From: Metapseudomonas boanensis
Lineage (GTDB): Bacteria > Pseudomonadota > Gammaproteobacteria > Pseudomonadales > Pseudomonadaceae
Direction of reading: 5' to 3'
DNA length: 49,793 nucleotides
Assembly: GCF_018704125.1 (NCBI RefSeq)
Contig: NZ_JAGTIS010000023.1
Location: forward strand, 1-49,793
The position numbers were made by a program, and so were the translations under genes. Under the pieces are notes generated by a model that did not search any database, was not told where the DNA came from, and saw only the letters and a list, made by a program, of their open reading frames with translations. Below, in pieces: positions 34,501-44,289 of the stretch (its first letter is position 1; the number at the start of each line of letters is the position of its first letter).

Positions 34501-35130
34501 TCAGGCCTTCACCGCCAAACCGAACTCGGCGCTGGCATCCTGCAGCCAGAGCCAGATGTAGTCGGCGAAGCTGCGGCGAACCAGCAGTTCCCAGGTGTCT
34601 TCGCCAGTATGGCGAATCACCAGTTGGGACTTGGCGAAGTTGGTGCCCACCGCCTTGCCCACCGGGAAGTTGCTCGGGTGCACGTCATAGGACGTGGACT
34701 TCATCAGCACTTCGCGGGCATGGGCCCCGGACAGTTCCAGGACGGTCTGGCCACCGCTGACGTTGACTACCGAGATGTGCTGCCCCTCCAGCGCCTTGCG
34801 CAGACGCTGTTCGGTGGCGAACTCCTCGCCGCTCGGCACGATCAACAGCCACTCGTCCGGCCCCAGCCACTGCAGCGAGGTGTCGCCGCTGGCCACCAGG
34901 GTCAGGGCCACCGGCAGCTCCAGGCCGAGGGCGCTGTGCACGCCACCGGCGAAGGCAGGGTCCTTGGCATCACCACGGATCACCAGGTGGCCGAGGAGTT
35001 TCCTCTCGCGCAGGATCACTCCTGCGCTGCTCTTGCCCTTGCGCGCCAGCTCGTCGAGGCCGGCGTGGAACAGCGGCGACTCGGCCTGGGCTTTTTCGGG
35101 GCGCTGTTTGTAGACGTTCACGTTAGACAT
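34501..35130 (-). CDS. soxG: Sarcosine oxidase gamma subunit
   Basis: A 209-residue protein, the gamma subunit of heterotetrameric sarcosine oxidase. It has the fold of the folate-binding GcvT-like region without its own cofactor (ALTLVASGDTSLQWLGPDEWLLI, SGAHAREVLMKSTSYDVHP). ATG 35130 (MSNVNVYKQRPEKA) is inside an open frame reaching 35154 and overlaps the soxA stop by 8 bp, the expected coupling. Confidence 0.95.
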   Translation of the reverse strand: MSNVNVYKQRPEKAQAESPLFHAGLDELARKGKSSAGVILRERKLLGHLVIRGDAKDPAFAGGVHSALGLELPVALTLVASGDTSLQWLGPDEWLLIVPSGEEFATEQRLRKALEGQHISVVNVSGGQTVLELSGAHAREVLMKSTSYDVHPSNFPVGKAVGTNFAKSQLVIRHTGEDTWELLVRRSFADYIWLWLQDASAEFGLAVKA

Positions 35131-38100
35131 TCTGGCGATCCCCTTTCGGGTCATAGAACACGGAGCTGCAGATTTCGGCTTCGATCACGCTGCCATCGGC
35201 GAGTGGCGCGAACACGCGCTCGCCCATGCGCTTCAGGCCACCCTTGACCACGGCCATGGCAAAGGAATAGCCCAAGGTCGCGCTCATGTAGCTGGAGGTG
35301 ACGTGGCCGACCATCTTCATCGGGATGGACTGCTTCGGATCGAACACCAGCTGGGCGCCTTCCGGCAGCACCTGGTTCGGGTCGATGGGCTTGAGGCCCA
35401 CCAACTGCTTGCGGTCTTCGCGCAGGCTGTCTTCGCGGTTCATGCCGCGCCAGCCGATCCAGGAGAAGGACTTGTTGCGACCGACGCACCAGCCCATGTT
35501 CAGATCGTCCGGGGTCACCGAACCGTCAGTGTCCTGACCGACGATGATGAAGCCCTTTTCGGCCCGCAGTACGTGCATGGTTTCAGTGCCGTACGGGGTC
35601 AGGTTGTACTTCTTGCCGGCCTCGACGATCTTCTCCCACACGCCCAGGGCGTAGTCGGCCTGCACGTTCACTTCGTACGACAATTCGCCGGTGAAGGAAA
35701 TGCGGAACACCCGCGCCGGGACGCCGCCAACCAGGCCTTCCTTCCAGCTCATGAACGGGAAACCGTCCTTGTCCAGATCGATGTCGGTGACCTCGGCGAG
35801 CAGCTTGCGGCTGTTCGGGCCGGACAGGGTCATGGTGGCCCAATGGTCGGTGACCGAGGTGAAGTACACCTTCAGCTCCGGCCATTCGGTCTGGTGGTAG
35901 ATCTCCAGCCACTCCATCACACGCGCGGCACCGCCGGTGGTGGTGGTCATCACGAAGTGGTTCTCGGCGAGGCACGCGGTCACGCCGTCGTCGAAGACCA
36001 TGCCGTCTTCCTTGCACATCAGGCCGTAGCGGGCCTTGCCCACGTCCAGCTTGGTCCAGGCGTTGGTGTAGACACGGTTGAGGAACTCGCGCGCATCCGG
36101 GCCCTGGATGTCGATCTTGCCCAGGGTCGAGGCATCGAGGATGCCCACGCTGTCACGCACGGCCTTGCATTCGCGGGCCACGGCGGCATGCATGTCTTCG
36201 CCGCGCTTGGGGAAGTACCACGGGCGCTTCCACTGGCCGACATCCTCGAACTCGGCGCCCTGCGCCAGGTGCCAGCGATGCATGGCGGTGTAACGTTTGG
36301 GCTCGAACAGGTGACCGCAATGACGACCGGCGACAGCACCAAAAGTCACCGGGGTATAGTTCGGGCGGAACATGGTGGTGCCCATTTCCGGGATGCTGAT
36401 GCCCATCGAGCGAGCCGCAATGGCCAGACCGTTGATGTTGCCCAGCTTGCCCTGGTCGGTACCGAAGCCCAGCGCGGTGTAGCGCTTGACGTGCTCGACC
36501 GACTCGAAGCCCTCGCGAGTGGCCAGCTCGATGCCCGCTGCGGTGACGTCGTTCTGCAGGTCGACGAACTGCTTCGGCGCACGCGAGGTGGACTTGTCGT
36601 GCGGCACCTGGAACAGCGCGATCGCCGGTTCATCATTACGCTTCTCGGTCTTCGGCAGCTTGCCTTCGACCGCCTTGAAGCCAGCTTCGGTAGCAGCCTT
36701 GACGCCCGCCTCGAAGCCATCGGCCAGTGCATCGCCCAGGCCGAACACACCATTCACGGCACCGGCGCAATGACGTTTCTGGAAGCCCTCACCCGGAACG
36801 AAGGCGAGGATGTCTTCACGCCAGGTCGGCTTGCCGCCCAGATGCGACGCCAGGTGCACGACCGGGCTGTAACCGCCAGAGGTGACGATCAGGTCGCAGT
36901 CGAGCACTTCGCCCGGGCTGGTGACCTTGAAGCTCTTCAGGTCGACGGCGCAGATGCGTGCACCGGTGACACGCTTGCTGCCGCGGGCTTCGACCACGGC
37001 GCTGCCGGTGAGGATGCGCACGCCACGGGCGCGGGCCTCTTCGACCCAGGTGCCGCGCGGGTTGCTGCGGGCATCAGCCACGGCGACGACCTGCTGGCCG
37101 GCATCCAGCCAGTCCAGAACCACGCGGTAGGCATAATCGTTGTTGGTCGACAGCACCAGCTGGCGGCCCGGCGCTACACCGTAGCGACGAACGTAAGTGG
37201 ATACGGCACCGGCCAGCATGTTGCCGGGCACGTCGTTGTTGGCATACACCAGCGGACGCTCATGAGCGCCAGCAGCCAGTACCACACGTTTGGCGCGGAC
37301 ACGGTGCACGCGATGGCGGACCTGGCCATGGGGCGCGACTTCACCGAGGTGATCGGTCAGGCGCTGGTGGATGGTGAGGAAGTTGTGGTCGTGATAGCCG
37401 TTCACCGTGGCACGCGGCAGCAGGGTGACTTCCGGCATCTTCTCCAGCTCAGCGATGGCCTGTGCCACCCACTCGCTGGCAGGCTTGCCGTCCAGGGTCT
37501 CGCGGGTATCCAGCAGGCTGCCGCCGAACTCTTCCTGTTCGTCAGCCAGGATCACGCGGGCACCGCTGCGGCCGGCGGCCAGGGCCGCGGCCAGCCCTGC
37601 AGGGCCAGCACCGACCACCAGCACGTCGCAGTACTGGTTCATGTGATCGTAGATGTCCGGATCGACCTCAAGCGGTGCACGACCCAGGCCAGCAGCCTTG
37701 CGGATGTACTTCTCGTAGGTCAGCCACAGGTTCTGCGGGTACATGAAGGTCTTGTAGTAGAACCCGGGCGGCATCATCTTGCCGCCGACCTTGCCGAGGA
37801 TGCCCATGACGTCGTTGTTCACGTTCGGCCAGCCGTTGGTGCTGGTAGCCACCAGGCCTGCATACAGGGCCTGCTGGGTGGCACGCACGTTCGGCACCTG
37901 GGCACTCTCGGTGGAGCCGAGTTGCAGCACGGCATTGGGCTCTTCCGCACCGGCAGCAACGATGCCACGCGGACGGGAGTACTTGAAGCTGCGGCCGACG
38001 ATATCGACGCCGTTGGCCAGCAGGGCTGCGGCCAGGGTGTCACCGGCGAAGCCCTGGTAGTTCTCACCGTTGAAGGTAAAGGTCAGCGGCTGGCTGCGAT

Positions 38101-38140
38101 CGACGCGGCCGCCCTTGGGAAGACGGTTGACCTGGCTCAT
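35123..38140 (-). CDS. soxA: Sarcosine oxidase alpha subunit
   Basis: A 1005-residue alpha subunit. The N-terminal ferredoxin-like domain is followed by an NAD(P)-binding flavoprotein region (DVLVVGAGPAGLAAALAAGRSGARVILADEQ begins near 172). The C-terminal 400 residues are GcvT-like and bind tetrahydrofolate, taking the methylene group released from sarcosine to form 5,10-methylene-THF. Length and layout match the family. It overlaps soxD by 4 bp upstream and soxG by 8 bp downstream. With SoxB, SoxD and SoxG it oxidises sarcosine to glycine, a C1 unit and hydrogen peroxide in the cytoplasm. Confidence 0.97.
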   Translation of the reverse strand: MSQVNRLPKGGRVDRSQPLTFTFNGENYQGFAGDTLAAALLANGVDIVGRSFKYSRPRGIVAAGAEEPNAVLQLGSTESAQVPNVRATQQALYAGLVATSTNGWPNVNNDVMGILGKVGGKMMPPGFYYKTFMYPQNLWLTYEKYIRKAAGLGRAPLEVDPDIYDHMNQYCDVLVVGAGPAGLAAALAAGRSGARVILADEQEEFGGSLLDTRETLDGKPASEWVAQAIAELEKMPEVTLLPRATVNGYHDHNFLTIHQRLTDHLGEVAPHGQVRHRVHRVRAKRVVLAAGAHERPLVYANNDVPGNMLAGAVSTYVRRYGVAPGRQLVLSTNNDYAYRVVLDWLDAGQQVVAVADARSNPRGTWVEEARARGVRILTGSAVVEARGSKRVTGARICAVDLKSFKVTSPGEVLDCDLIVTSGGYSPVVHLASHLGGKPTWREDILAFVPGEGFQKRHCAGAVNGVFGLGDALADGFEAGVKAATEAGFKAVEGKLPKTEKRNDEPAIALFQVPHDKSTSRAPKQFVDLQNDVTAAGIELATREGFESVEHVKRYTALGFGTDQGKLGNINGLAIAARSMGISIPEMGTTMFRPNYTPVTFGAVAGRHCGHLFEPKRYTAMHRWHLAQGAEFEDVGQWKRPWYFPKRGEDMHAAVARECKAVRDSVGILDASTLGKIDIQGPDAREFLNRVYTNAWTKLDVGKARYGLMCKEDGMVFDDGVTACLAENHFVMTTTTGGAARVMEWLEIYHQTEWPELKVYFTSVTDHWATMTLSGPNSRKLLAEVTDIDLDKDGFPFMSWKEGLVGGVPARVFRISFTGELSYEVNVQADYALGVWEKIVEAGKKYNLTPYGTETMHVLRAEKGFIIVGQDTDGSVTPDDLNMGWCVGRNKSFSWIGWRGMNREDSLREDRKQLVGLKPIDPNQVLPEGAQLVFDPKQSIPMKMVGHVTSSYMSATLGYSFAMAVVKGGLKRMGERVFAPLADGSVIEAEICSSVFYDPKGDRQNV

Positions 38141-38463
38141 GCCGTTACTCCTGCGGTCGCGGCTTTCTTCTCGCCGACGGTGGCTTCGGTGACAGAGGGC
38201 TTCTCACCGATCTTGTAGGTTTCGAGAATCTCGTAGCTCACGGTGTGGCGCGTGGCGTTGAAATACTTGCGGCAGCCAGCCGAGTGCACCCACAGCTCGT
38301 GATGGATGCCGCGCGGGTTGTCGCGGAAGAAGATGTAGTCGCCCCACTCCTCGTCGGTGCAGGCGCTCGGGTCCAGCGGACGCGGGATGTGCGCTTGGCC
38401 CTTGGCATGGAATTCCTCTTCGGAGCGCAACTCCCCGCAGTAGGGGCAGAAGATGTGCAGCAT
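38137..38463 (-). CDS. soxD: Sarcosine oxidase delta subunit
   Basis: A 108-residue zinc-binding delta subunit. The ligands appear as CPYCGE (C6, C9) with a later His and Cys in VHSAGCRKYF (His59 or close, Cys63). The rest is the typical DYIFFRDNPRGIHHELW segment. It overlaps soxA by four bases. A 95-bp inverted repeat separates it from soxB upstream. Confidence 0.95.
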   Translation of the reverse strand: MLHIFCPYCGELRSEEEFHAKGQAHIPRPLDPSACTDEEWGDYIFFRDNPRGIHHELWVHSAGCRKYFNATRHTVSYEILETYKIGEKPSVTEATVGEKKAATAGVTA

Positions 38464-38494
38464 GATGGTGGTCTCCGGTGAATCTTTGTGTCTC

Positions 38495-38589
38495 CCCTCT
38501 CCCTCTTGGGAGAGGGCCCGGCGGTGAGGGATGTCGGCCTTCGCACGGCCTCAACCACCCTCACCCCAGCCCTCTCCCAGAGGGAGAGG
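38495..38589. repeat. Inverted repeat pair between soxB and soxD
   Basis: The left arm 38495-38530 (CCTCTCCCTCTTGGGAGAGG and onward to GTGAGGG) and the right arm 38557-38589 are near-complementary over more than 30 bases and enclose about 26 bp. Each arm also holds its own smaller hairpin. It lies within the sox operon, between genes whose products form a 1:1 complex. Confidence 0.85.
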
Positions 38590-38597
38590 AAGCTCAA

Positions 38598-39848
38598 TCA
38601 GTGCGCTACCGCAGCCGCGCCGTGTTCGTCGATCAGCGCGCCGGTGTGGAAGCGATCGATGGAGAACGGCTTGGCCAGCGGGTGCATTTCTCCGCGTGCC
38701 AGGCTGGCCGCGAACACATGGCCCGAACCCGGGGTGGCCTTGAAGCCGCCGGTGCCCCAGCCGCAGTTGAAGAACAGGTTCTTCACCGGCGTCTTGGAGA
38801 TGATCGGGCAAGCGTCCGGCGTCGTGTCGACGATGCCACCCCACTGACGGTTCATGCGAACCCGCGAGAGGATCGGGAACATCTCCACGATGGCCTGCAG
38901 GGTGTGTTCGATGGTCCCGTAGGAGCCGCGCTGGCCGTAGCCGTTGTAGCCGTCGATACCGGCCCCGATGACCAGGTCGCCCTTGTCCGACTGGCTGATG
39001 TAGCCATGCACGGCGTTGGACATGATCACGCTGTGGATGATCGGCTTGATCGGCTCGGATACCAGAGCCTGCAACGGGTGAGACTCCAGCGGCAGGCGGA
39101 AGCCGGCCTGCTTGGCCATGTGGCCGGAGTTACCCGCGGTGACGACGCCGACGCGCTTGGCGCCGATGAAGCCGCGATTGGTTTCGACGCCTATCACAGC
39201 GCCGTCCTGCTTGCGGAAGCCGATCACCTCAGTGTTCTGCAGCAGGTCCACGCCCAAGGCGTCAGCGGCACGGGCATAACCCCAGGCCACGGCATCGTGA
39301 CGGGCCACGCCGCCACGGCGCTGCACGGTGGAGCCCATGATCGGGTAACGGGTGTTCTTGCTGCAGTCCAGGTACGGAATCTCTTCAGCCACCTGGCGGG
39401 CGTCGAGCAGCTCGCCATCGACACCGTTCAGGCGGTTGGCGTTGACCCGGCGAGCCGAGTCACGCATGTCTTGCAGGGTGTGGCACAGGTTGTACACGCC
39501 GCGCTGGGAGAACATGACGTTGTAGTTCAGGTCCTGGGACAGGCCTTCCCACAGCTTCATGGCGTGCTCGTACAGCTGCGCCGCTTCGTCCCACAGGTAG
39601 TTGGAGCGGACGATGGTGGTGTTGCGCGCGGTGTTACCGCCGCCCAGCCAGCCCTTCTCCACTACCGCGACGTTCTTCACGCCGAATTCCTTGGCCAGGT
39701 AATAGGCGGTTGCCAAACCATGGCCGCCGCCGCCGACGATGATCACGTCGTAAACCGGCTTCGGCGTTGGGTTGCGCCACATGCGCTGCCAGTTTTCGTG
39801 ATGGCTCAGGGAGTGCTTGAACAGACCGAAGCCGGAATAACGTTGCAT
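38598..39848 (-). CDS. soxB: Sarcosine oxidase beta subunit
   Basis: A 416-residue flavoprotein beta subunit that holds the sarcosine site. The FAD-binding dinucleotide motif [18 protein letters not shown] is at about 35-52. The [11 protein letters not shown] segment has His184, the equivalent of the histidine that carries covalent FMN in known SoxB (family knowledge). AGGAG lies about 10 bases before ATG 39848. It follows glyA by 15 bp, so the two are in one operon. Confidence 0.96.
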   Translation of the reverse strand: MQRYSGFGLFKHSLSHHENWQRMWRNPTPKPVYDVIIVGGGGHGLATAYYLAKEFGVKNVAVVEKGWLGGGNTARNTTIVRSNYLWDEAAQLYEHAMKLWEGLSQDLNYNVMFSQRGVYNLCHTLQDMRDSARRVNANRLNGVDGELLDARQVAEEIPYLDCSKNTRYPIMGSTVQRRGGVARHDAVAWGYARAADALGVDLLQNTEVIGFRKQDGAVIGVETNRGFIGAKRVGVVTAGNSGHMAKQAGFRLPLESHPLQALVSEPIKPIIHSVIMSNAVHGYISQSDKGDLVIGAGIDGYNGYGQRGSYGTIEHTLQAIVEMFPILSRVRMNRQWGGIVDTTPDACPIISKTPVKNLFFNCGWGTGGFKATPGSGHVFAASLARGEMHPLAKPFSIDRFHTGALIDEHGAAAVAH

Positions 39849-39863
39849 GTTCGGACTCCTGGA

Positions 39864-41117
39864 TTAGCGGTAGACGGGGAAGTCGGCGCAGAGACCGGCG
39901 ACCTGTTTGGCCACCTGCGCCTCGACATCGGCATCGCCGAGGTGGTCGAGGATGTCGCAGATCCAGCCAGCCAGCTCGATGCTCTGCTCTTCCTTGAAGC
40001 CACGAGTGGTGATGGCCGGGGTGCCGATACGCACGCCGGAAGTGACGAACGGCGACTGCGGGTCATTCGGTACAGCGTTCTTGTTCACGGTGATGCCGGC
40101 GCGGCCGAGGGCAGCGTCCGCCTCTTTGCCGGTCTTACCCTGCTTGATCAGGCTGACCAGGAACAGATGGTTGTCAGTACCGCCGGAAACCACGTCATAG
40201 CCGCGATCCATGAACACCTTTGCCATGGCCTGGGCATTCTTGATGACCTGGGCCTGGTATTCCTTGAAGCCGGGCTCCAGCGCTTCCTTGAAGCACACGG
40301 CCTTGGCAGCGATCACGTGCATCAGCGGGCCGCCCTGGGCGCCGGGGAAGACCGCGGCGTTGAGCTTCTTCTCGATCTCTTCGTTCTTGCGCGCCAGGAT
40401 CAGGCCGCCACGCGGGCCGCGCAGTGTCTTGTGGGTGGTGGTGGTGACCACGTCGGCGTAGGGCAGCGGGTTCGGGTACAGGCCAGCGGCGACCAGGCCG
40501 GCGACGTGAGCCATGTCGACGAACAGCAGCGCACCGACCTTGTCGGCGATGGCGCGGAAACGTGGGAAGTCGAGGGTCTTGGAGTAAGCGGAGAAGCCGG
40601 CGACGATCATCTTCGGCTTGTGCTCGACGGCCAGGCGCTCGACCTCGTCGTAATCGATCAGGCCAGTGGCAGTATCCAGCCCGTACTGCACGGCGTTATA
40701 CAGCTTGCCGGATGAGGAAACCTTGGCGCCGTGGGTCAGGTGACCGCCGTGGGCCAGGCTCATGCCCAGGATGGTGTCACCGGCCTGCAGCAGAGCCAGA
40801 TAGACCGCGCTGTTGGCCTGGGAGCCGGAGTGCGGCTGGACGTTGGCGTAGTCGGCGCCGAACAGCTCCTTGGCGCGATCGATGGCCAGTTGCTCGACCT
40901 TGTCGACGAACTCGCAACCACCGTAGTAACGCTTGCCCGGATAGCCTTCGGCGTACTTGTTGGTCAGGCCGCTGCCCTGGGCCTCCATGACGCGCTTGCT
41001 GGTGTAGTTTTCCGAGGCGATCAGCTCGATGTGGTCTTCCTGGCGATGCTCTTCTTCCTGCATCGCACTGAACAGTTCGTCGTCATAACCCTGGATCTGG
41101 TCTTGCTTGCTGAACAT
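39864..41117 (-). CDS. glyA: Serine hydroxymethyltransferase
   Basis: A 417-residue PLP enzyme interconverting glycine plus 5,10-methylene-THF and serine plus THF. The PLP lysine is K230 in [16 protein letters not shown]. Family motifs [13 protein letters not shown] and [11 protein letters not shown] are present. GGGAG precedes ATG 41117. It is the first gene of the sox operon. Its job is to use both products of sarcosine oxidation (glycine and methylene-THF) to make serine, which the serine dehydratase encoded at the right edge could turn into pyruvate. It is probably a pathway-specific copy beside a housekeeping glyA elsewhere (inference). Confidence 0.96.
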   Translation of the reverse strand: MFSKQDQIQGYDDELFSAMQEEEHRQEDHIELIASENYTSKRVMEAQGSGLTNKYAEGYPGKRYYGGCEFVDKVEQLAIDRAKELFGADYANVQPHSGSQANSAVYLALLQAGDTILGMSLAHGGHLTHGAKVSSSGKLYNAVQYGLDTATGLIDYDEVERLAVEHKPKMIVAGFSAYSKTLDFPRFRAIADKVGALLFVDMAHVAGLVAAGLYPNPLPYADVVTTTTHKTLRGPRGGLILARKNEEIEKKLNAAVFPGAQGGPLMHVIAAKAVCFKEALEPGFKEYQAQVIKNAQAMAKVFMDRGYDVVSGGTDNHLFLVSLIKQGKTGKEADAALGRAGITVNKNAVPNDPQSPFVTSGVRIGTPAITTRGFKEEQSIELAGWICDILDHLGDADVEAQVAKQVAGLCADFPVYR

Positions 41118-41622
41118 CGAAGATCTCCCTGCGACAACCTGATGTCGCCTGTATTGTTTGGGGCTACCTACCGCCCGGGTCGAACAGGGCGAGCCGTCCT
41201 CCCGCCGGGATTTCCGGTGGGCCTCCGCAACCCGCTGTAATCAGCGGTTTTGCCGGGGGATGGCGCCGCCGGTGAATCCCGGTCGGTTCTAGCCTGTTGC
41301 GACCGATTGTGCGAAATACCCATGACCACCGTTTGCCTGTTTGCGACTTCAAAATGCCCAAACTGACCTAGGTGGAAGCGGAAATCCTCCTTATTGCCTA
41401 CAGAGCATCCCCCAGCGATGAGCGGATACCGCCCAGAACTGCTGAAGAATGGGGACTGGCGGCTGCGGACGCCGCTGATCGCGGGGTGGAATGGGTGTAA
41501 GCTTGACCCCGGCGCCAGGCCTTGCCGCGCCGTAAAACAATAAAGAGACATTGCTGCACTTCGACGTCTGCCTCACCCGCCAATACCCAAAAACGACAGT
41601 CGATGCAGTGGAGGAAAGTTAG
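41118..41622. other. 505-bp divergent regulatory region, glyA-sox operon and regulator
   Basis: No gene is seen. The region must hold the promoters of glyA (minus) and the 41623 regulator (plus). It contains two direct repeats, GTCGCAACAGGC and GTCGCAAACAGGC on the minus strand (at 41292-41303 and 41335-41347), and an AACCCGCTG/CAGCGGTTTT hairpin near 41232-41254 in the glyA leader. I found no match to a glycine or other riboswitch. Confidence 0.6.
41292..41347 (-). promoter_or_regulatory. Direct repeats upstream of glyA, candidate AraC-family site
   Basis: GTCGCAACAGGC (41303-41292) and GTCGCAAACAGGC (41347-41335) are the same 12-mer with one extra A. They start about 43 bp apart, roughly four helical turns, and lie 175-230 bp upstream of the glyA ATG. 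Direct repeats suit AraC/XylS-type activators such as the one encoded at 41623. Confidence 0.45.
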
Positions 41623-42642
41623 ATGGCAGTTGCGAACCTTGCGGTGCCGCCCGTCGACGAAGTTTCGGGAGAGCCCCAGTCAGCCAGAGTGAAGACCTTC
41701 GGCTTCCTGCTGATCCCCAACTTCACCACCATCGGCTTCGCTTCGGCGATCGAGACCCTGCGCATGGCCAACCTGGCCGCCAAGCGCACGCTCTTCCGCA
41801 CCATTCTGATCGCCGCCGACCATGAGCCCGTGCAGGCCAGCAACGGCATGCGTGTCGTGCCCGACCACTCCATTCACGACGCGCCCCAGCTGGACGCCCT
41901 GTTCGTGGTCGGTTCCAACCCCATCCCGGCGAAAAACGACCGCAACCTGCTCAACTGGCTGCGCAAGCTGGCCCAACATGACGTGCCTCTGGGCGGTATC
42001 TGCACCGGTAGCCACCTGCTGGCCAGCGCCGACCTGCTCAAGGGCTATCGCTGCACCATTCATTGGGAGGACATCGAGCAGCTCAAGGACAAGTTCCCCG
42101 GCATCATCATCTCCAACCAGCTGTTCGAACTGGACCGCGACCGTTACACCTGCTCGGGCGGCACGGCGTCGATGGACATGACCCTGCAGCTGATTGCACG
42201 AGAACCCAATGGTGTGGAGATCGCCACCCGTGCGGCTGAACTGCTGCTCTGCGACCGCATGCGCGGCGCCCGTGAACAGCAACGTGTGCCCCTGCGGCAA
42301 AAGCTCGGCCACGCCCAGCCGAAACTCAGCCAGATCGTCGCGATCATGGAAGCCAACCTGGAGGAACCGCTGGAGCTGGAAGAGCTGGCGCAGCTCAACG
42401 AGGTGTCCGTGCGCCAGCTGGAGCGGCTGTTCCACAAATACCTGGAGCGCACCCCCAGCCAGTACTACCTGGAGCTGCGCCTGAACCGCGCCCGCGACCT
42501 GCTGCTGCGCAGCGAGTCCCAGGTACGCGACATCGCCCTGGCCTGCGGCTTCGCCTCGCCAGCGCACTTTTCCAAGTGCTACAGCCGCTTCTTCGGCCAC
42601 TCCCCCCGCGGTGAGCGCAAGCAGAGCCCGCTGCACGGCTAG
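41623..42642 (+). CDS. GATase1/AraC-family regulator (SouR/GbdR type)
   Basis: A 339-residue regulator with an N-terminal DJ-1/PfpI-like amidotransferase-fold ligand domain (about 24-190), which keeps the conserved ICTGSHLLA stretch, and a C-terminal AraC helix-turn-helix domain (about 230-330: LEELAQLNEVSVRQLERLFHKYL, LACGFASPAHFSKCYSRFFG). This layout is shared by GbdR, CdhR, SouR and CahR, which sense glycine betaine derivatives, carnitine, sarcosine or creatine. Next to a divergent glyA-sox operon it is most likely the sarcosine-responsive activator. GGAGG precedes ATG 41623. SouR identity is not proven, so I give no symbol. Confidence 0.9.
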   Translation: MAVANLAVPPVDEVSGEPQSARVKTFGFLLIPNFTTIGFASAIETLRMANLAAKRTLFRTILIAADHEPVQASNGMRVVPDHSIHDAPQLDALFVVGSNPIPAKNDRNLLNWLRKLAQHDVPLGGICTGSHLLASADLLKGYRCTIHWEDIEQLKDKFPGIIISNQLFELDRDRYTCSGGTASMDMTLQLIAREPNGVEIATRAAELLLCDRMRGAREQQRVPLRQKLGHAQPKLSQIVAIMEANLEEPLELEELAQLNEVSVRQLERLFHKYLERTPSQYYLELRLNRARDLLLRSESQVRDIALACGFASPAHFSKCYSRFFGHSPRGERKQSPLHG

Positions 42643-42675
42643 GTTCGGCCGCTGGGAAAAACTGCCAGGAAACGT

Positions 42676-42721
42676 TGTGGGGGCAACTTCACGGCCCTTC
42701 GTAAATGAATTCGCCCCCACA
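42676..42721. repeat. Extragenic inverted repeat (TGTGGGGGCGAATTCATT type)
   Basis: The left part TGTGGGGGCAACTTCACGG and the right part ATGAATTCGCCCCCACA face each other. A better copy lies at 48440-48535. It is a second REP-like family in this genome. Confidence 0.65.
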
Positions 42722-42748
42722 AAAGAACAGCGCCCACCCCCCGAAAAC

Positions 42749-42784
42749 AGAAACGCCGCCCTCCTCACGGGGGGCAGCGTTTTC
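42749..42784. terminator. Bidirectional terminator between the regulator and the permease gene
   Basis: AAACGC-C-GCCC and GGGC-A-GCGTTT (about 42751-42783) form a stem with one internal mismatch. It is flanked by A residues on the left and Ts on the right. It lies between the convergent ends of the 41623 regulator and the 42803 permease. Confidence 0.8.
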
Positions 42785-42802
42785 GTCCAGGGGCTCAGGC
42801 CG

Positions 42803-44197
42803 TCAGGCGTCCTGACCGATTCCGCCGCTCAGCGCCACGACCGGCTTCTTTGCCAGCAGCCAGTAGGACAGGCCGGACACCAGGATCGCAGGGAAGCTCG
42901 CAGTGATCTGGGCGGCAACATCCTTGAAGACGTGGGCCAGGACGAAGTACACCGCAAAGCCCAGTACCAGCGACGCAATCCCCGCCGGGTTCCACCCCGT
43001 GCGGCCGTAGTAGGCCCCGCCGGCCTCAGCGAACAAGTCGGCATCCGAAAGACGTTTGCCACGGATACAGAAGTAGTCCACCAGGATGATCGTCCACAGC
43101 GGTATGAACAGGCCGCCGATCACGCCCAGGAATGTTTCGAAGTAGTGCAGGAACGAATCGAACGCCATCGGTACGAAGCACAGCGCCAGTTGCAGGACGA
43201 CAATGATCGCCAGTGCCTTCTTTGGCGTCAGGCTCTTGAACGCGCCAAGCAGACCCATGCCGGAGCCGTAGAGCACGGTGACGTTGGTACTCACAGTGGC
43301 GAAAATCAGCACCAGGAAGGACACCAACCCCAGGCCTAGCGTGGCGAGCGTCGAACTTGGATCGGAGTTGTTCGGGTCGATGCTGCCGGTCTGCAAGGCC
43401 ACACCAATCGTGCCGATCGCGCCAATGACCATGAACCAGCCCTGGCCGATGTTCAGGCCGAGCCAGCTACCCACGGTAGCGGCTGGCGCCGTCTTGGAGA
43501 AGCGTGAGAAGTCCGCCACCTGCGCCCAGGTCCAGGAGAAGCCAAACGCCAGGTCGATGAAGAAAGCCACCGTGTGCGTGGGTGTCGCGACCTTGAAGTC
43601 CATGATCTGGCTCAGGTCCCACTGCGACAGGACGATGTAGGTCACCCAGCCGCCGAGCACCAGCAGCAGAACGCCTGCAATGCGCTCCAGGTAACGGATT
43701 GCCTCATGGCCGAGGAAGGTGATCACGCCCTGGGCGATAGCGGTCAGCAGGATGCCGAACACCATCGGCCCGGCAGAACCTGGCTGCCCGAACACTGGCC
43801 AGCCCCACGCGGCGCCGAAGACATGGGTCAGGGAGATAGCGGCGATGAAACTGTTGACGCTGGGCCAGCCGATCAGCACCAGAAACTGCGCGACGCCTGT
43901 CAGTCGTGAGCCCTTGGTACCGAGCGAGGGGCGCGATACCACGGCCGTGCTGGCGCCGTAGCGATAACCGATGTAAGCGACAGCGGCCCAAGGGATCATC
44001 ATCAACGGCAACCACAGCACGCTGTACTGCAGCACGAAGACCATGCCCAGTGCCGCCGCCATGCCACCGAAGAACCACGATCCGGTGTTGATGCCCGAAC
44101 CGAACCAGGTCCAGACCGTATCGACGAAACCATAGCTGCGTTGATCGGGCTTGACCTGGCTGAGGCCGTACTCTTTGTGTGCGTCTGAATTCGACAT
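42803..44197 (-). CDS. NCS1-family permease, probable creatinine transporter
   Basis: A 464-residue inner-membrane protein with about 12 hydrophobic segments, of the cytosine/purine permease (CodB) group of NCS1 symporters. Family motifs include FGSGINTGSWFFGG near the N-terminus and IDLAFGFSWTWAQVADFSRF mid-protein. It follows the creatininase gene by 92 bp on the same strand with no terminator between them. As creatinine is a small cyclic ureide-like compound, similar to cytosine and hydantoin substrates of this family, it probably imports creatinine (inference from context). Confidence 0.85.
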   Translation of the reverse strand: MSNSDAHKEYGLSQVKPDQRSYGFVDTVWTWFGSGINTGSWFFGGMAAALGMVFVLQYSVLWLPLMMIPWAAVAYIGYRYGASTAVVSRPSLGTKGSRLTGVAQFLVLIGWPSVNSFIAAISLTHVFGAAWGWPVFGQPGSAGPMVFGILLTAIAQGVITFLGHEAIRYLERIAGVLLLVLGGWVTYIVLSQWDLSQIMDFKVATPTHTVAFFIDLAFGFSWTWAQVADFSRFSKTAPAATVGSWLGLNIGQGWFMVIGAIGTIGVALQTGSIDPNNSDPSSTLATLGLGLVSFLVLIFATVSTNVTVLYGSGMGLLGAFKSLTPKKALAIIVVLQLALCFVPMAFDSFLHYFETFLGVIGGLFIPLWTIILVDYFCIRGKRLSDADLFAEAGGAYYGRTGWNPAGIASLVLGFAVYFVLAHVFKDVAAQITASFPAILVSGLSYWLLAKKPVVALSGGIGQDA

Positions 44198-44289
44198 AGC
44201 TGAAACTTCCTCTCGGCCCGCTTGGGGCCCGCTTGTACTTGTTGTTGAAGCCGCTTGTTCGGTTTATTCGGGGCGACGCCGGGCGAGCC

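Noticed and set aside
35303-40715. Very long plus-strand open frames (971 and 745 residues) opposite soxA, soxB and glyA
   Set aside because: Codon-position GC shadows of well-recognised minus-strand genes. Products are His/Ala/Gly-rich with no domain.
41118-41290. Glycine or folate riboswitch in the glyA leader
   Set aside because: The leader has GC-rich hairpins, but I could not match the conserved core of any riboswitch class I know.
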